A stretch of 64,000 bases of DNA from Magnetospirillum sp. (GCA_024707145.1 JANQAI010000005.1:558001-622000); one strand, 5' to 3'; counted from the first letter of the stretch, positions 20,130-29,941 are shown. Notes: generated from the letters alone by a model not told the origin. Program-made: numbers and translations.

Positions 20130-20915
20130 TTACAAGCTGTTGCGCAGATGCACCGGTTTTTTGCGGCCGCGGACGGCCAGATTGAGCGCCTCCACCAGCA
20201 CGGAAAAGCCCATAGCGAAGTAGAGGTACCCCTTGGGAATGTGATAGCCCATGCCGTCGGCCACCAGGCTCATGCCCACCAGCAGCAGGAAGGACAGGGC
20301 CAGCATCTTCACCGTGGGATGGCGCGAGACGAAGTTGGCCAGCGGCCCGGACGCCACCAGCATCAGGATCACGGCGATGATGACGGCGGTCACCATCACC
20401 CACAGCTGGTTGGCCATTCCCACGGCGGTGATGACCGAATCCAGCGAGAAGACGATGTCCAGGATGCCGATCTGCACGATGGTGGCGACGAAGCCGGCCT
20501 TGGCCGCCTTGGCCACGGTGCTGCCGCTGGATGCCCCGGCGCCCGACCCTTCGGCGCCGGCTTCCGGCGCGCCCTCGTCCTCGCCCTCCAGCGAGCCGTG
20601 GATCTCGTGGGTGGCCTTGGCCAGCAGGAAGACGCCGCCGCCGATCAGGATGATGTCGCGCCACGATACCGGGTGATTGAAGATGGTGAATACCGGTTCC
20701 ACCAGCCCGGCGATCCAGGTCAGCGAGCCCAGCAGGGCGAGGCGGGTCAGCAGGGCGAAGGCCAGGCCCAGCTTGCGCGCGGCCGCACGCTGGTGCTTCG
20801 GCAGGCGGTCGGCCAGGATGGCCAGGAACACGAGGTTGTCGATGCCGAGCACGATCTCGAGCGCGGACAGGGTCAACAGGCTGATCCAGATTTGCGGATC
20901 GAAAAGCCATTCCAT
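20130..20915 (-). CDS. TerC-family integral membrane protein
   Basis: 261 residues, about seven transmembrane helices. The TerC signature is present twice: ALEIVLGIDNLVFLAILA near the N-terminus and GILDIVFSLDSVITAVGMA in the middle, with paired acidic residues in the helices. A Gly/Ser/Ala/Glu-rich loop (GEDEGAPEAGAEGSGAG) separates the halves. Family members such as Alx take part in Mn2+ export or metal handling. A TerB-like gene lies downstream. Confidence 0.9.
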   Translation of the reverse strand: MEWLFDPQIWISLLTLSALEIVLGIDNLVFLAILADRLPKHQRAAARKLGLAFALLTRLALLGSLTWIAGLVEPVFTIFNHPVSWRDIILIGGGVFLLAKATHEIHGSLEGEDEGAPEAGAEGSGAGASSGSTVAKAAKAGFVATIVQIGILDIVFSLDSVITAVGMANQLWVMVTAVIIAVILMLVASGPLANFVSRHPTVKMLALSFLLLVGMSLVADGMGYHIPKGYLYFAMGFSVLVEALNLAVRGRKKPVHLRNSL

Positions 20916-20987
20916 GGGGCGAGCATCCTTGGGCAGACACGAATGGCCCGAAGTGTAGGTACTTTTCCTACTAAATCCAGAGGCGGG

Positions 20988-22046
20988 CTACGTCAGGGAC
21001 GGTTCGCCGCCCGACGCCTGGCGTGGGAAGACCAAGGTGAAGCGGGTGCCGCGGTCGGTTTCGCTGTCCACCGACAGCTGGCCTTCCAGCGGGCCGGTGA
21101 CCAGGTTGTAGACGATGTGCAGCCCCAAGCCGGTGCCGCCCGCGCCGCGCCGGGTGGTGAAGAAGGGGTCGAAGATGCGGGTGCGGTGTTCCTCGGCGAT
21201 GCCGCGGCCGTCATCGGCGTAGACCAGCCGGACCTGCCCGGGGCCGGGCTCGTCCACGGTGATGGACAGCTGGCCGCTCTGGTCCTCGTCATAACCGTGG
21301 ACGATGGAATTCATGACGAAGTTGGTCAGCACCTGGCTGAGCGCGCCGGGATAGCCGTCCACCATCAGGCCGGGCGGACAGTCGATGCGGACCTGATGGC
21401 CGGCCTGGCGGATGCGGGGCTTCAGCGAGGCCAGCGTCTCGCCGATATAGGAGGCCAGATCGAAGCGGCGGCGTTCCGACGAGGTGCGGTCCACCGCCAC
21501 CTGCTTGAAGCTGCGGATCAGCGCCGCCGCCCGCTCGCAATTGGCCAGGATCAGCTGGGTGGTGTCGGCCGCCGTCTCCATGTAGCGCTCGAAATCGTCG
21601 ACGCCGATATCGTCGGCCTCGAACAGCTTGCGCATGTGGATGGTGGCGTCGGCCAGATGCGAGGCACAGGACAGGGCGATGCCGACGGGCGTGTTGATCT
21701 CGTGGGCGACGCCGCCCACCAGGGCGCCCAGCGAGGCCAGTTTCTCGGTTTGCACCAGGGTTTCCTGGGCCTCCTTCAGCCGGGCCAGGGCCTCCTCGGC
21801 CTCGGCCTTGCGCTTGGCCAGTTCCTGGTTGACCGAGGCCAGCTGGTGCTGCAGCCGGTCCGACACCTTGACCAGCCGGCGCTGCTCGCGCACAGAGCGG
21901 CGATAGGCCTCGGCCAGCGTCTCCACTCCCCGGCGCAGTCCGGGGTCGGCGTCGCCCAGGCGGTCGCACAAGGTGACCGCCTCGGCGAGGACACGCTCCT
22001 CGGCGTCGAACAGGTTGAAGCCGTTGCCGGACCCGCTGGCTGCCAC
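20988..22046 (-). CDS. Soluble sensor histidine kinase downstream of siaC-like gene
   Basis: 352 residues from GTG 22046, which is 1 nt past the SiaC-like stop (TGACGTG), indicating coupling. Coiled coil at about residues 50-95, DHp with the phospho-His in GGVAHEINTPVGIA, ATPase domain with NFVMNSIVHGY (N box), YADDGRGI (G1) and GGTGLGLHIV (G2). No membrane span or receiver domain. In this operon it stands where SiaA/SiaD proteins would be in Pseudomonas, so it may be the partner or output of the SiaB-SiaC switch. Confidence 0.88.
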   Translation of the reverse strand: MAASGSGNGFNLFDAEERVLAEAVTLCDRLGDADPGLRRGVETLAEAYRRSVREQRRLVKVSDRLQHQLASVNQELAKRKAEAEEALARLKEAQETLVQTEKLASLGALVGGVAHEINTPVGIALSCASHLADATIHMRKLFEADDIGVDDFERYMETAADTTQLILANCERAAALIRSFKQVAVDRTSSERRRFDLASYIGETLASLKPRIRQAGHQVRIDCPPGLMVDGYPGALSQVLTNFVMNSIVHGYDEDQSGQLSITVDEPGPGQVRLVYADDGRGIAEEHRTRIFDPFFTTRRGAGGTGLGLHIVYNLVTGPLEGQLSVDSETDRGTRFTLVFPRQASGGEPSLT

Positions 22047-22047
22047 G

Positions 22048-22433
22048 TCAGCCTTCGGTGGTGACCAGGTTGAAAGTGACGTGCTCCAGGTCTTCCGAGA
22101 AATCCTCGCCGAATTCCTGCATGGTCTCGTCCTCGGGGGCGTAGAACCAGTTGACGACGATGCTGACGTCCCGTTCGGCAGCCTGATCCAGCAGCTGGAA
22201 CATGTTCATCAGCGCCTTGGCGCTGGAGCTGTTGAAATAGACCAGGTTGAAATCCACCCGGATGTCGCGCCCCTGCGCCTGGCCCAGGAACTTCTCCAGG
22301 GCGGCGAAGATGGGGCCGAAGACGGCCGAGGCGTCCTCGGGATAGGACTCCCCTTCAGCGACAGCTGGCCGGTCTCGAAATTGAAATCCACCTCGGGCGA
22401 GCGCTCGGTGGCCGCGATCACAAGGTTTTCCAT
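22048..22433 (-). CDS. siaC: SiaC-like (DUF1987) regulatory protein (apparent frameshift at 22350-22353)
   Basis: About 128 residues once one base is restored. MENLVIAATERSPEVDFN and ETGQLSLKGESYPEDAS form the N-terminal half, and VDFNLVYFNSSSAKALMNMF the second half, matching the SiaC/DUF1987 fold. In Pseudomonas aeruginosa SiaC is phosphorylated by SiaB and in its unphosphorylated form activates the diguanylate cyclase SiaD; the Ser-rich NSSSAK segment here lies where that modified Thr/Ser would be. The break is a shortened G run on the coding strand (4 G where 5 keep the frame). Confidence 0.82.
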
Positions 22434-22440
22434 GACCCCC

Positions 22441-23034
22441 TCAGATGGAGACTTTGAGGCAGAAGAAGTGTTTGTCGGCGTCGATGCGGTCGAAATCGAA
22501 CTGGATGGGCTCGCTGGCCCGGCGTGCGATCTCGATCAGCCCGATGGTGGCGCCGCGGCTCTTTTCGTCCGGTGCCTCTCGCAACTGTTCCTTGTAGTAG
22601 GCCTTGATCTCGTCCTTATCCATCTTCTGCAGGATCTCGAGGCGCTGCTGCAGGCGCGGCACGTCCTCTTCCAGGATGGTATTGGCGCAAACGATGAAGA
22701 AGCGGCCGTTCTCGGTGCCGATGGTGACCATGCCGGACGAGAGTTCGATGCTCTTGCCCACGTTGCCCAGCACCTTCTCGGCCGAGTAGCGGATGATGTT
22801 CTGCGCCTGCTCGATGAATACCGAGAACACCTTCTTGATGGTGGTGATGTCGGTGTCGTCCAGCGTCATCTTCTGGCGCAGGGTCTCGCCCAGGGAATAG
22901 AGGATGCCCTCCGACAGATAGCCCGAGAACGAGAACAGGATGCCCCGCTCGTCCAACATGCGCTTGAAGGCGCGATATTGCGGCGCGATCCGTTCGGAGG
23001 TGACCCCATCGGGGTTATTCGCAGGAATCGTCAA
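22441..23034 (-). CDS. siaB: SiaB-family protein kinase
   Basis: 197 residues. Matches SiaB-family proteins (DUF6272): GILFSFSGYLSEGILYSLGE at the N-terminus and a GHKL-like core with NIIRYSAE as N-box-like segment and SRGATIGLIEIARRAS as the nucleotide-lid-like segment. Known SiaB phosphorylates SiaC. The SiaC-like gene follows after 7 nt. The ATG 23034 start gives MTIPANNPDGVTSERI. Confidence 0.85.
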   Translation of the reverse strand: MTIPANNPDGVTSERIAPQYRAFKRMLDERGILFSFSGYLSEGILYSLGETLRQKMTLDDTDITTIKKVFSVFIEQAQNIIRYSAEKVLGNVGKSIELSSGMVTIGTENGRFFIVCANTILEEDVPRLQQRLEILQKMDKDEIKAYYKEQLREAPDEKSRGATIGLIEIARRASEPIQFDFDRIDADKHFFCLKVSI

Positions 23035-23090
23035 GATAGACCTTCCTCGCAGCGTGATGACAAAGTCTTAACATTCGGGGGCGCGCGGTT

Positions 23091-23843
23091 TCAACTGCCG
23101 CCCTCCACCTTCAGATAGGGCGAATAGCGTTGGACGATGCGGTCATAGGCGCCGCTGTCGCGTAATTTCTTAAGTCCGCGGTTGAAGCCGTCGCGCAGGC
23201 GCGCGTCGCGGAACGCCACCCGGTACTCGGTGGGCGGGAAGATGGGGTGAAAGCGCAGGGCCTGGGAGGTGTCGGCCTTGGCCTTGACCTCGGGGTCGTT
23301 GGCGAACCAGCCGAAGATGAAGCAGTCGGCGATCACCGCATCGACGCGGTCGAGGAACAGCAGGGTGGGCTGCACCATCTGCCGCGCCTCTTCCCGGTAA
23401 TGCGGATTGGCGTCCATCAGGGCCTTGTAGGTCGGCCCCAGGTAAAGGCTGGCGTTCTGGAAGGCCACCACCGACTTGCCGGCCAGGTCCTCGATCCGGT
23501 TGATGGCGAGGTTGTTCTTGGCCAGGGTAATGGCGTAGTTGCGATAGGCGACGTGACTATCGGAATAATGGGCCTTCACCCCCGATTCCGGCCGCATGGT
23601 CATGGCGGCGTCCACCAGCCCGCTCTCCATTTCGCGGGAGACCCGGGCGAAGGCCATGAATTTGGGCTTCAGGGTGTGCCCTTCCAGCGCCAGGGCGTCG
23701 CGCACGATCTCGTATTCCATGCCGCGCCACTCGTCCACGATGACGTAGGGCGGCAGCGAGCGGCCGATGGCCACCATCACCTCGTCGGCGAGGGCGGGCC
23801 AGGGCGCCAGCAGGGCCAGGGCGAGACAGAGCATGCGACGCAT
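23091..23843 (-). CDS. Periplasmic solute-binding protein, SBP_bac_3 family
   Basis: 250 residues: signal peptide MRRMLCLALALLAPWPALA, then a class 3 extracellular solute-binding fold (YVIVDEWRGMEYEIVRDAL, VDAAMTMRPESG, FPPTEYRVAFRD). There are no ABC permease or ATPase genes nearby. It starts 3 nt past the stop of the REC-kinase gene, so it is likely an input component for signalling rather than transport. Confidence 0.85.
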   Translation of the reverse strand: MRRMLCLALALLAPWPALADEVMVAIGRSLPPYVIVDEWRGMEYEIVRDALALEGHTLKPKFMAFARVSREMESGLVDAAMTMRPESGVKAHYSDSHVAYRNYAITLAKNNLAINRIEDLAGKSVVAFQNASLYLGPTYKALMDANPHYREEARQMVQPTLLFLDRVDAVIADCFIFGWFANDPEVKAKADTSQALRFHPIFPPTEYRVAFRDARLRDGFNRGLKKLRDSGAYDRIVQRYSPYLKVEGGS

Positions 23844-23846
23844 GGC

Positions 23847-25154
23847 CTAGTCCCTTTCCCGTGGGGCGGCGCGCAGCCGCACGGAGAAGACGGTGCCCTC
23901 GCCGACCAGGCTGTCGACGGCGATCTGGCCGGCATGCAGTTCGACGATCTGGCGGACCATGTGCAGGCCGATGCCCGAACCGGCGATGTTGTGGGCGTTG
24001 GCGGCGCGGAAGAAGCGGTCGAAGATGCGCGGCAGGTCCTCGGGCGGGATGCCGATGCCGTAGTCGCGGACCTGGGCGACGACGCCGTCATGGTCGGGCC
24101 GCACCAAGACCTCCACCGCGCCATCGGAATATTTCAGCGCGTTGCCCACCAGGTTGTTGAACACCAGGGCCAGCATGCCGGAATCGCCCCACACCTGGGG
24201 CAGCGGCTCCACCGCCAGGCTCATGGCCCGGCCGGGCGCGGCGGTGCGGTGGTGGTTGAGCGCGCTGTCCAGGATGGGGGCCAGGTCCAGCGCCCGTTCC
24301 TGCAGGACGATGCGGCCGGAATCCAGCTGCTCGTCGGCCAGGCAGGTGGCGATCAGGTCGACCAGCCGCTGCACCGCGCCGCGGATGGTTTCCAGCCGGG
24401 GCAGCATGGTGGTGTCGGCCCGTTCGGCCCGCATCATCAGCATCTGCGCCGCCGAATCGACGATGGCCAGCGGGGTGCGGAATTCGTGGCTGACCATGGA
24501 CAGGAACTGGCGCAACTGCTGCTTGGCCTCGGTCTCGCGGCCGAGCGCCAGCTCGGCACGGTCCTTGGCCTGGGCCAGGGCATCGCGGCTGTCACGCAAC
24601 TCGGCGGTGCGGTCCACCACCTTCTGCTCCAGCGAGGTGTTGAGGTCCGCCAGTTCGCGGTTCAGCCGGGCGATGGTGACGATGTCGCGCCAAGCCCGCA
24701 CCGCGCCCACCAGGGCGGTGAACAGTTTCTGCGCGGTCAGCTCGGATTTGCTCTTGTAATCGTTGATGTCGTAGGACAGCACCACGTCGCGCTCGGGCGC
24801 CTCGCCCGGCTGGCCGGTGCGCAGGATGATGCGGACGCGGTGGTTGTTCTGCTCCTCGCGGATGCGGCGCACCAGCTTCAGGCCGGCGTCGGGGCTTTCC
24901 ATCACCACGTCCAGCAGCACCACCGGGATGTCCGGCTCGCCGGCCAGGATGGCGGCGGCCTCGGCGGCGCTGGCGGCCGACACCATGTCGAAGCCGCGTT
25001 CCTCGAACTGGAAGTCGCGCAGCAGCACGCGGGTCATGGCGTGCACCTGCTCGTCGTCGTCCACCACCAGCACGCGCCATGGCGGCGCCGGCTCGGTTTT
25101 GGCGGCGGCGGGCGGGGCCTTGGTCTTGAGGGAGAGTTTGCCGTCCTTGGCCAT
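23847..25154 (-). CDS. Receiver-histidine kinase hybrid (REC with DUF3369-type features)
   Basis: 435 residues. N-terminal receiver domain (VLVVDDDEQVHAMTRVLL, phospho-Asp in IPVVLLDVVM), with the RIILRTGQPGEAPE and YDINDYKSKSELTAQK stretch typical of receivers linked to DUF3369. A coiled coil (LNRELADLNTSLEQK) leads to DHp (SMVSHEFRTPLAIV) and ATPase (NNLVGNALKY, DYGIGIPPEDL, GSGIGLHMV). Cytoplasmic. Its ATG overlaps the stop of the OmpR regulator (TGATG). Confidence 0.9.
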   Translation of the reverse strand: MAKDGKLSLKTKAPPAAAKTEPAPPWRVLVVDDDEQVHAMTRVLLRDFQFEERGFDMVSAASAAEAAAILAGEPDIPVVLLDVVMESPDAGLKLVRRIREEQNNHRVRIILRTGQPGEAPERDVVLSYDINDYKSKSELTAQKLFTALVGAVRAWRDIVTIARLNRELADLNTSLEQKVVDRTAELRDSRDALAQAKDRAELALGRETEAKQQLRQFLSMVSHEFRTPLAIVDSAAQMLMMRAERADTTMLPRLETIRGAVQRLVDLIATCLADEQLDSGRIVLQERALDLAPILDSALNHHRTAAPGRAMSLAVEPLPQVWGDSGMLALVFNNLVGNALKYSDGAVEVLVRPDHDGVVAQVRDYGIGIPPEDLPRIFDRFFRAANAHNIAGSGIGLHMVRQIVELHAGQIAVDSLVGEGTVFSVRLRAAPRERD

Positions 25155-25873
25155 CAGCGGACTGTCACCGGTGCGGCGAAGGCATAGCCGGTGCCGTGCA
25201 CCGCCTCGATGGGCAGCGGGTGGCCCAGCATCTCCTCGCCCTTGGAGCGCAGGCGGCGCACCATGGAATCCACCGAGCGGTCGCCCACGTCCCATTCGCG
25301 CTTGCCCAGCGCGCGGAAGATGTCGGCGCGCGACACCGGTTCGCCCGGCTGCTCCACCAGCAGGTTGACGAACACCCGTTCGTTGGCGGTCAGCTTCAGC
25401 ACGCCGCCGCCGGGGGCGATCAGCGCCCACGCCACCTGGTCATAGAGCCAGCCGCCGGGAATGGGGGAGGCGACGGTGACGGGGCCGGCGGCGGCCTGGG
25501 TGGCGGGTGTCACCTTCAGGCGGCGCGCCAGCGTGCGCACCTGGGCTTCCAGTTCGCGCAACTCGATGGGCTTGACCAGATAGACGTCGGCGCCGATCTC
25601 CAGGCCGACCACGCGGTCCACGTTCACGCCGCGGGCGGTCAGCATGATGATGCCGACCTCGGATTGTTCGCGCAGGCGCTTGGCGATGGAAAAGCCGTCC
25701 TCGCCCGGCAGGTTGACGTCCAGGATGACGATATCGGCTGCTTGCCGGGACAGGGCGGCATCCAGGGCGCCGCCGTCGCCGCATCCGGCCACGGCGTGGC
25801 CGCAGGCAGCCAGGTATTCGACCAGATCCGCTCTCAGCGAGGTTTCGTCCTCGACGACCACGATACGCGCCAT
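25154..25873 (-). CDS. OmpR-family response regulator
   Basis: 239 residues. Receiver domain (IVVVEDETSLRADL, phospho-Asp in IVILDVNLPGEDG, Lys in VYLVKPIEL) and C-terminal winged helix (LTANERVFVNLLVEQPGEP, RSVDSMVRRLRSK, IEAVHGTGYAF). First gene of the six-gene minus-strand run; the likely partner is the overlapping REC-kinase. Its promoter must lie in 25874-26060. Confidence 0.93.
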   Translation of the reverse strand: MARIVVVEDETSLRADLVEYLAACGHAVAGCGDGGALDAALSRQAADIVILDVNLPGEDGFSIAKRLREQSEVGIIMLTARGVNVDRVVGLEIGADVYLVKPIELRELEAQVRTLARRLKVTPATQAAAGPVTVASPIPGGWLYDQVAWALIAPGGGVLKLTANERVFVNLLVEQPGEPVSRADIFRALGKREWDVGDRSVDSMVRRLRSKGEEMLGHPLPIEAVHGTGYAFAAPVTVR

Positions 25874-25974
25874 AGCACCGTCCCCAAGCGGCCATGCTGT
25901 GCATAATGGAGCATCAGGCGGGGTGGCGCGTCAAATCGCAAACCGTGGCGGATTGTGACGTAAAGTGACATATC

Positions 25975-26023
25975 GCCCGGTTCGCTCCGCCTCCCCGGGG
26001 GACGGCGGGCCGGCGAACCGGGC
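25975..26023. terminator. Inverted repeat between the DnaA-like gene and the response regulator
   Basis: Eleven-base perfect arms GCCCGGTTCGC (25975-25985) and GCGAACCGGGC (26013-26023) around a GC-rich 27-nt loop. It lies 41 nt past the stop of the DnaA-like gene and could end its transcript, but there is no T run, so the terminator reading is tentative. Confidence 0.4.
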
Positions 26024-26063
26024 AGGGCAGGCGGGCGGAAGGGGGTTCCGCTCGTCCATCCCC

Positions 26064-26429
26064 TCAGGCGCGCGGGGTGACGATCTTCTCGACCAGCTTG
26101 ACCAGCAGGCGGTCCATGCGGCCGGCCCACACTTCGTCGCTGTCGATCATCTCGCGGCAGCGGCGGAAGGCGCGCAGCACGGTGGTGTGGCTGCGGCCGC
26201 CGAACACGCGGCCCAGTTCGGGCAGTGAGCACGAGGTCAGCAGGCGGGCATAGTACATGGCCGCCATGCGGGGCTTCCAGATCCGGTGGTCGCGCGAATG
26301 AACCATCATTTCGCGTTCCGACAGGCCGAATTCGGCAGCCACGGTGGCAATCACCTCGGCGACGAATGGATCGCTGACCTTGTAGCGCAATGGTGCGGCA
26401 GACCGGATTTCGGCAAGGGCGAGCGACAT
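26064..26429 (-). CDS. Standalone DnaA domain IV-like DNA-binding protein
   Basis: 121 residues. The C-terminal DNA-binding domain of DnaA is recognisable: VIATVAAEFGLSEREMM, then YYARLLTSCSLPELGRVFGG and GGRSHTTVLRAFRRC, which corresponds to the DnaA signature GGRDHTTVLHA. No AAA+ ATPase part exists in frame or nearby, so it cannot be an initiator by itself. It may bind DnaA boxes or act as a transcription factor or replication modulator. GAAGGGG precedes the ATG. Confidence 0.85.
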   Translation of the reverse strand: MSLALAEIRSAAPLRYKVSDPFVAEVIATVAAEFGLSEREMMVHSRDHRIWKPRMAAMYYARLLTSCSLPELGRVFGGRSHTTVLRAFRRCREMIDSDEVWAGRMDRLLVKLVEKIVTPRA

Positions 26430-26637
26430 TTTGGTACCCCTTCGGAAATAATTTCATGGTGGAATTGTGCGCATGTGCGCGCCAAGATCCCACCCGCGAG
26501 TTGCAACGCCTTGTGTCGGCCTGTGACTCGCTTTGTGAACGGCGTGTGAGGCGCTACGCACGACTGCGGGACCATTCTGAATGGCTCGCATCGGGGGGCG
26601 TAAGGGGGAACAAGGGATATCCGACCTTGGTCGGACG

Positions 26638-27573
26638 TCACGCCATCCGCGTCTTCATGCCTTCCATGGCGGCCACCAGGGCCAGGCGGATGCCCGGCTC
26701 CATGGCCGAGTGGCCGGCATCGGGCACCACGGTCAGGCATGCCTCGGGCCAGGACTGGGCCAGGTCCCAGGCGCTCGCCGGCGGGCAGACCATGTCGTAG
26801 CGGCCCTGCACGATGACCGCCGGCAGGTGGCGGATGCGCGCCATGCCCTCCAGCAACTGGTTGGGCGCCAGGAAGCCGCCATGCACCATGTAGTGGCATT
26901 CGATGCGGGCCATGGCCAGGCAGGCCTTGGCGTCGGCCTCGGCGCTTTCGGGGCGCGGCACCAGACGGGCGCAAGCCTCCTCGTAGCCGCACCAGACCTT
27001 GGCCGCCGGCCCGTGGATGGCGGGATCGGCGGCGGTCAGGCGGCGGTACCACGCCGCCAGTTCCGGTCCCTCGTCGCCGGCCACGTGGGCGGCGAAGCGC
27101 TGCCGCGCCTCGGGGAAGAACAGGCCCATGCCGGTCATGAACCACTCCACCTCGAACGGGCGGAACAGGAACACGCCGCGCAGCACGAAGGCCAGGGCGC
27201 GCTCTGGGTGGGCCTGGCCGTAGGCCAGCGCCAGGGTGCTGCCCCACGACCCGCCGAACAGCACCCACCTCTCCACCTTCAGCAGGGTGCGCAGGCGCTC
27301 CATGTCGGCCACCAACGCCTGGGTGGTGTTGGCATGGACGCCGGCGGAAGGCGTCGAGCGGCCGCAGCCGCGCTGGTCGAACAGGACGATGCGCCAGAAA
27401 CGGGGATCGAAGAAACGGCGATAGGCCGGGGCGCAGCCGGCGCCGGGGCCGCCGTGGACGAACAGCACCGGCACGCCGCGCGGGTTACCCGATTCCTCCC
27501 AGTACAGGCGGTGGCCGTCGCCCACGTCGAGCATGCCGAAGGCGTGAGGCTCGATGGGAGGAAAGAGATCCAT
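26638..27573 (-). CDS. pip: Proline iminopeptidase
   Basis: 311 residues; removes N-terminal proline from peptides. Alpha/beta hydrolase S33: oxyanion [32 protein letters not shown] (family signature), nucleophile Ser in [13 protein letters not shown], catalytic Asp and His in GRYDMVCPP and [13 protein letters not shown] 27573 begins [10 protein letters not shown]; upstream in-frame ATG at 27618 is out of family length. Divergent from queA. Confidence 0.93.
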   Translation of the reverse strand: MDLFPPIEPHAFGMLDVGDGHRLYWEESGNPRGVPVLFVHGGPGAGCAPAYRRFFDPRFWRIVLFDQRGCGRSTPSAGVHANTTQALVADMERLRTLLKVERWVLFGGSWGSTLALAYGQAHPERALAFVLRGVFLFRPFEVEWFMTGMGLFFPEARQRFAAHVAGDEGPELAAWYRRLTAADPAIHGPAAKVWCGYEEACARLVPRPESAEADAKACLAMARIECHYMVHGGFLAPNQLLEGMARIRHLPAVIVQGRYDMVCPPASAWDLAQSWPEACLTVVPDAGHSAMEPGIRLALVAAMEGMKTRMA

Positions 27574-27652
27574 GGGCGGGGGCGTCCTCGGCCGGGGGCG
27601 GGACGGACACAATAGCATTGACGCCCGCCCGCTGGCACCCTACACCCCGGCC

Positions 27653-28681
27653 ATGAACGTGGATCTTTTCGATTTCGACCTTCCGCGCGAACTGATCGCC
27701 GAACGCCCCGTCAGCCCGCGCGATGCGGCGCGGCTGCTGCGCGTGGCCGGGGACGCGTTGGCCGACCATGTGGTGCGCGACCTCCCCGGCCTGCTGCGGC
27801 CCGGCGACGTGCTGGTCAGCAACGACACCCGGGTCATCCCGGCGCGTCTGTTCGGGAAAAGGGGAGAGGCCGGCATCGAGGTCACCCTGCACGAGCGTGT
27901 GGCGCTGGATGGCTGGAAAGCCTTCGCCCGCCCGGCCAAGAAGCTGCGGCCGGGCGATCGCGTGCGCTTCGCCGAGGACTTCAGCGCCATCGTGGCGGAG
28001 AAGGGCGAGGCCGGCGAGGTGACCCTGCGCTTCGACCGCTCGGGTGACGCGCTGATGCTGGCGCTGGAGGAATACGGCCGCCTGCCGTTGCCGCCCTATA
28101 TCCGCAAGGGCGAGGCGGACGAGGCCGACCGCGCCGATTACCAGACCGTGTTCGCCCGCGAGAAGGGCGCGGTGGCGGCGCCCACCGCCGGCCTGCACTT
28201 CACCCCCGCTCTGCTGGCGGCGCTGGACGCCCGCGGCGTCAGGCGGCTGACCGTCACCCTGCATGTGGGTGCCGGCACCTTCCTGCCGGTCAAGGTGGAG
28301 GACACCCGCGACCACAGGATGCACGCCGAGCGCGGCGTGGTCAGCCGCGAGGTGGCCGACGCCGTCAACGCCGCCAGGGCGGCGGGCGGCCGCGTGGTGG
28401 CGGTGGGCACGACCTCGCTGCGCCTGCTGGAGAGTGCTGCCGGCGAGGACGGCGTGCTGCGCCCCTTCGACGGCGCCACCGACATCTTCATCACGCCGGG
28501 CTACCGGTTCCGCCTGGTGGACGTGCTGATGACCAATTTCCACCTGCCGCGCTCGACCCTGTTCATGCTGGTCTCGGCCTTCGCCGGGCTGGAGCGCATG
28601 AAGGCGGCCTACGCGCACGCCAAGGCGGGCGGATATCGCTTCTATTCCTATGGCGACGCCTGTCTGTTGGAGAAAAATTAG
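27653..28681 (+). CDS. queA: S-adenosylmethionine:tRNA ribosyltransferase-isomerase QueA
   Basis: 342 residues. Converts preQ1-tRNA to epoxyqueuosine-tRNA using SAM as ribosyl donor. Typical segments: [26 protein letters not shown] start, [35 protein letters not shown] and [12 protein letters not shown] 27653 fits the family start [11 protein letters not shown]. It is followed by tgt, the other enzyme of the queuosine pathway, and the window also ends in queC. Confidence 0.96.
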   Translation: MNVDLFDFDLPRELIAERPVSPRDAARLLRVAGDALADHVVRDLPGLLRPGDVLVSNDTRVIPARLFGKRGEAGIEVTLHERVALDGWKAFARPAKKLRPGDRVRFAEDFSAIVAEKGEAGEVTLRFDRSGDALMLALEEYGRLPLPPYIRKGEADEADRADYQTVFAREKGAVAAPTAGLHFTPALLAALDARGVRRLTVTLHVGAGTFLPVKVEDTRDHRMHAERGVVSREVADAVNAARAAGGRVVAVGTTSLRLLESAAGEDGVLRPFDGATDIFITPGYRFRLVDVLMTNFHLPRSTLFMLVSAFAGLERMKAAYAHAKAGGYRFYSYGDACLLEKN

Positions 28682-28682
28682 G

Positions 28683-28801
28683 CTTCTCCCTCCCTTGCCG
28701 AAGGCGGGGGCGGGTTGGGGTGGGGGCTTGCCGCCACCGGTTTCACTGTTGCCGCAATGCCCCCCTCCCGGCCTCCCCCGCGCCGGGCGCGAGGGGAGGA
28801 G
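28683..28801. repeat. G/C-rich palindromic element between queA and tgt
   Basis: About 120 bp of alternating pyrimidine-rich and purine-rich palindrome halves (CTCCCTCCC..., GGGTTGGGGTGGGGG, then CCCCCCTCCCGGCCTCCCCC and GCGCGAGGGGAGGAG). It resembles the element at 29942-30084 downstream of tgt. Its last purine-rich arm provides the Shine-Dalgarno for tgt. Confidence 0.65.
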
Positions 28802-28809
28802 AGAAAGTG

Positions 28810-29937
28810 ATGACGTCTTTCCGCTTCGAGGTTTTCGCCACCGACGGCGCCGCCCGGCTGGGCCGGCTGCACACCGCCCACGGGCCCATGGACACGCCGG
28901 CCTTCATGCCGGTGGGCACCGCCGGCACGGTCAAGGCGATGATGCCGGAAAGCGTGGCGGCCACCGGCGCCCAGATGATCCTGGGCAACACCTACCACCT
29001 GATGCTGCGCCCCACCGCCGAGCGGGTGGCGCGGCTGGGCGGCCTGCACGCATTCATGAACTGGCCGGGCCCCATCCTCACCGATTCCGGCGGCTTCCAG
29101 GTGATGAGCCTGGCCAAGCTGCGCAAGATGACCGAGGAAGGCGTCGCCTTCCAATCCCACATCGACGGTTCGCGCCATCTGCTGACGCCCGAGCGCAGCA
29201 TGGAAATCCAGAACCTGCTGGATGCCGACGTCACCATGGCCTTCGACGAGTGCACGCCGTTCCCGGCCACGCCCGCGCAGGCGGCGGAAAGCATGCGCCT
29301 GTCCATGCGCTGGGCGCAGCGTTCGCTCGACGCCTTCGTGCAGCGCCCGGGCTACGGCCTGTTCGGCATCGTCCAGGGTGGCGTGTATCCCGAACTGCGG
29401 GCGGAATCGGCCGCGGCATTGCAGCAGATCGGCTTCGACGGCTACGCCATCGGCGGTCTGGCGGTGGGTGAGGGGCAGGAGCTGATGTTCCAGACCCTGG
29501 ACACCACCACGCCGCTGCTGCCGGCCGACCGGCCGCGCTACCTCATGGGCGTGGGCAAGCCCAGCGACATCATCGGCGCGGTGTTGCGCGGCGTCGACAT
29601 GTTCGACTGCGTCATGCCCACCCGCTCGGGGCGCACCGCCCAGGCCTTCACCCGCCGGGGCACGGTGAACCTGCGCAACGCCCGCCACCAGGACGATCCC
29701 CGCCCGCTGGATGAGGGCTGTTGCTGCCCGGCCTGCCGCCAGTATTCCCGCGCCTACCTGCACCACCTGATCCGCGCCGAGGAGATCCTTGGCCCCATGC
29801 TGCTGACCTGGCACAACATCCAGTTCTACCAGGACGTGATGCGGGGCCTGCGCGCCGCCATCGCCGAGGGCCGGGTGCGGGATTTCGCCGCCCAGGCCCT
29901 GGTCGAGGAAGCGCGCGGCGACATCGAGCCGCTGTGA
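28810..29937 (+). CDS. tgt: Queuine/preQ1 tRNA-guanine transglycosylase
   Basis: 375 residues. Exchanges guanine-34 for preQ1 in tRNAs with GUN anticodons. Active-site Asp in [11 protein letters not shown], nucleophile Asp in [14 protein letters not shown], zinc site [25 protein letters not shown] lies 9 nt before ATG 28810. Downstream of queA across a palindromic element. Confidence 0.97.
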   Translation: MTSFRFEVFATDGAARLGRLHTAHGPMDTPAFMPVGTAGTVKAMMPESVAATGAQMILGNTYHLMLRPTAERVARLGGLHAFMNWPGPILTDSGGFQVMSLAKLRKMTEEGVAFQSHIDGSRHLLTPERSMEIQNLLDADVTMAFDECTPFPATPAQAAESMRLSMRWAQRSLDAFVQRPGYGLFGIVQGGVYPELRAESAAALQQIGFDGYAIGGLAVGEGQELMFQTLDTTTPLLPADRPRYLMGVGKPSDIIGAVLRGVDMFDCVMPTRSGRTAQAFTRRGTVNLRNARHQDDPRPLDEGCCCPACRQYSRAYLHHLIRAEEILGPMLLTWHNIQFYQDVMRGLRAAIAEGRVRDFAAQALVEEARGDIEPL

Positions 29938-29941
29938 TACC

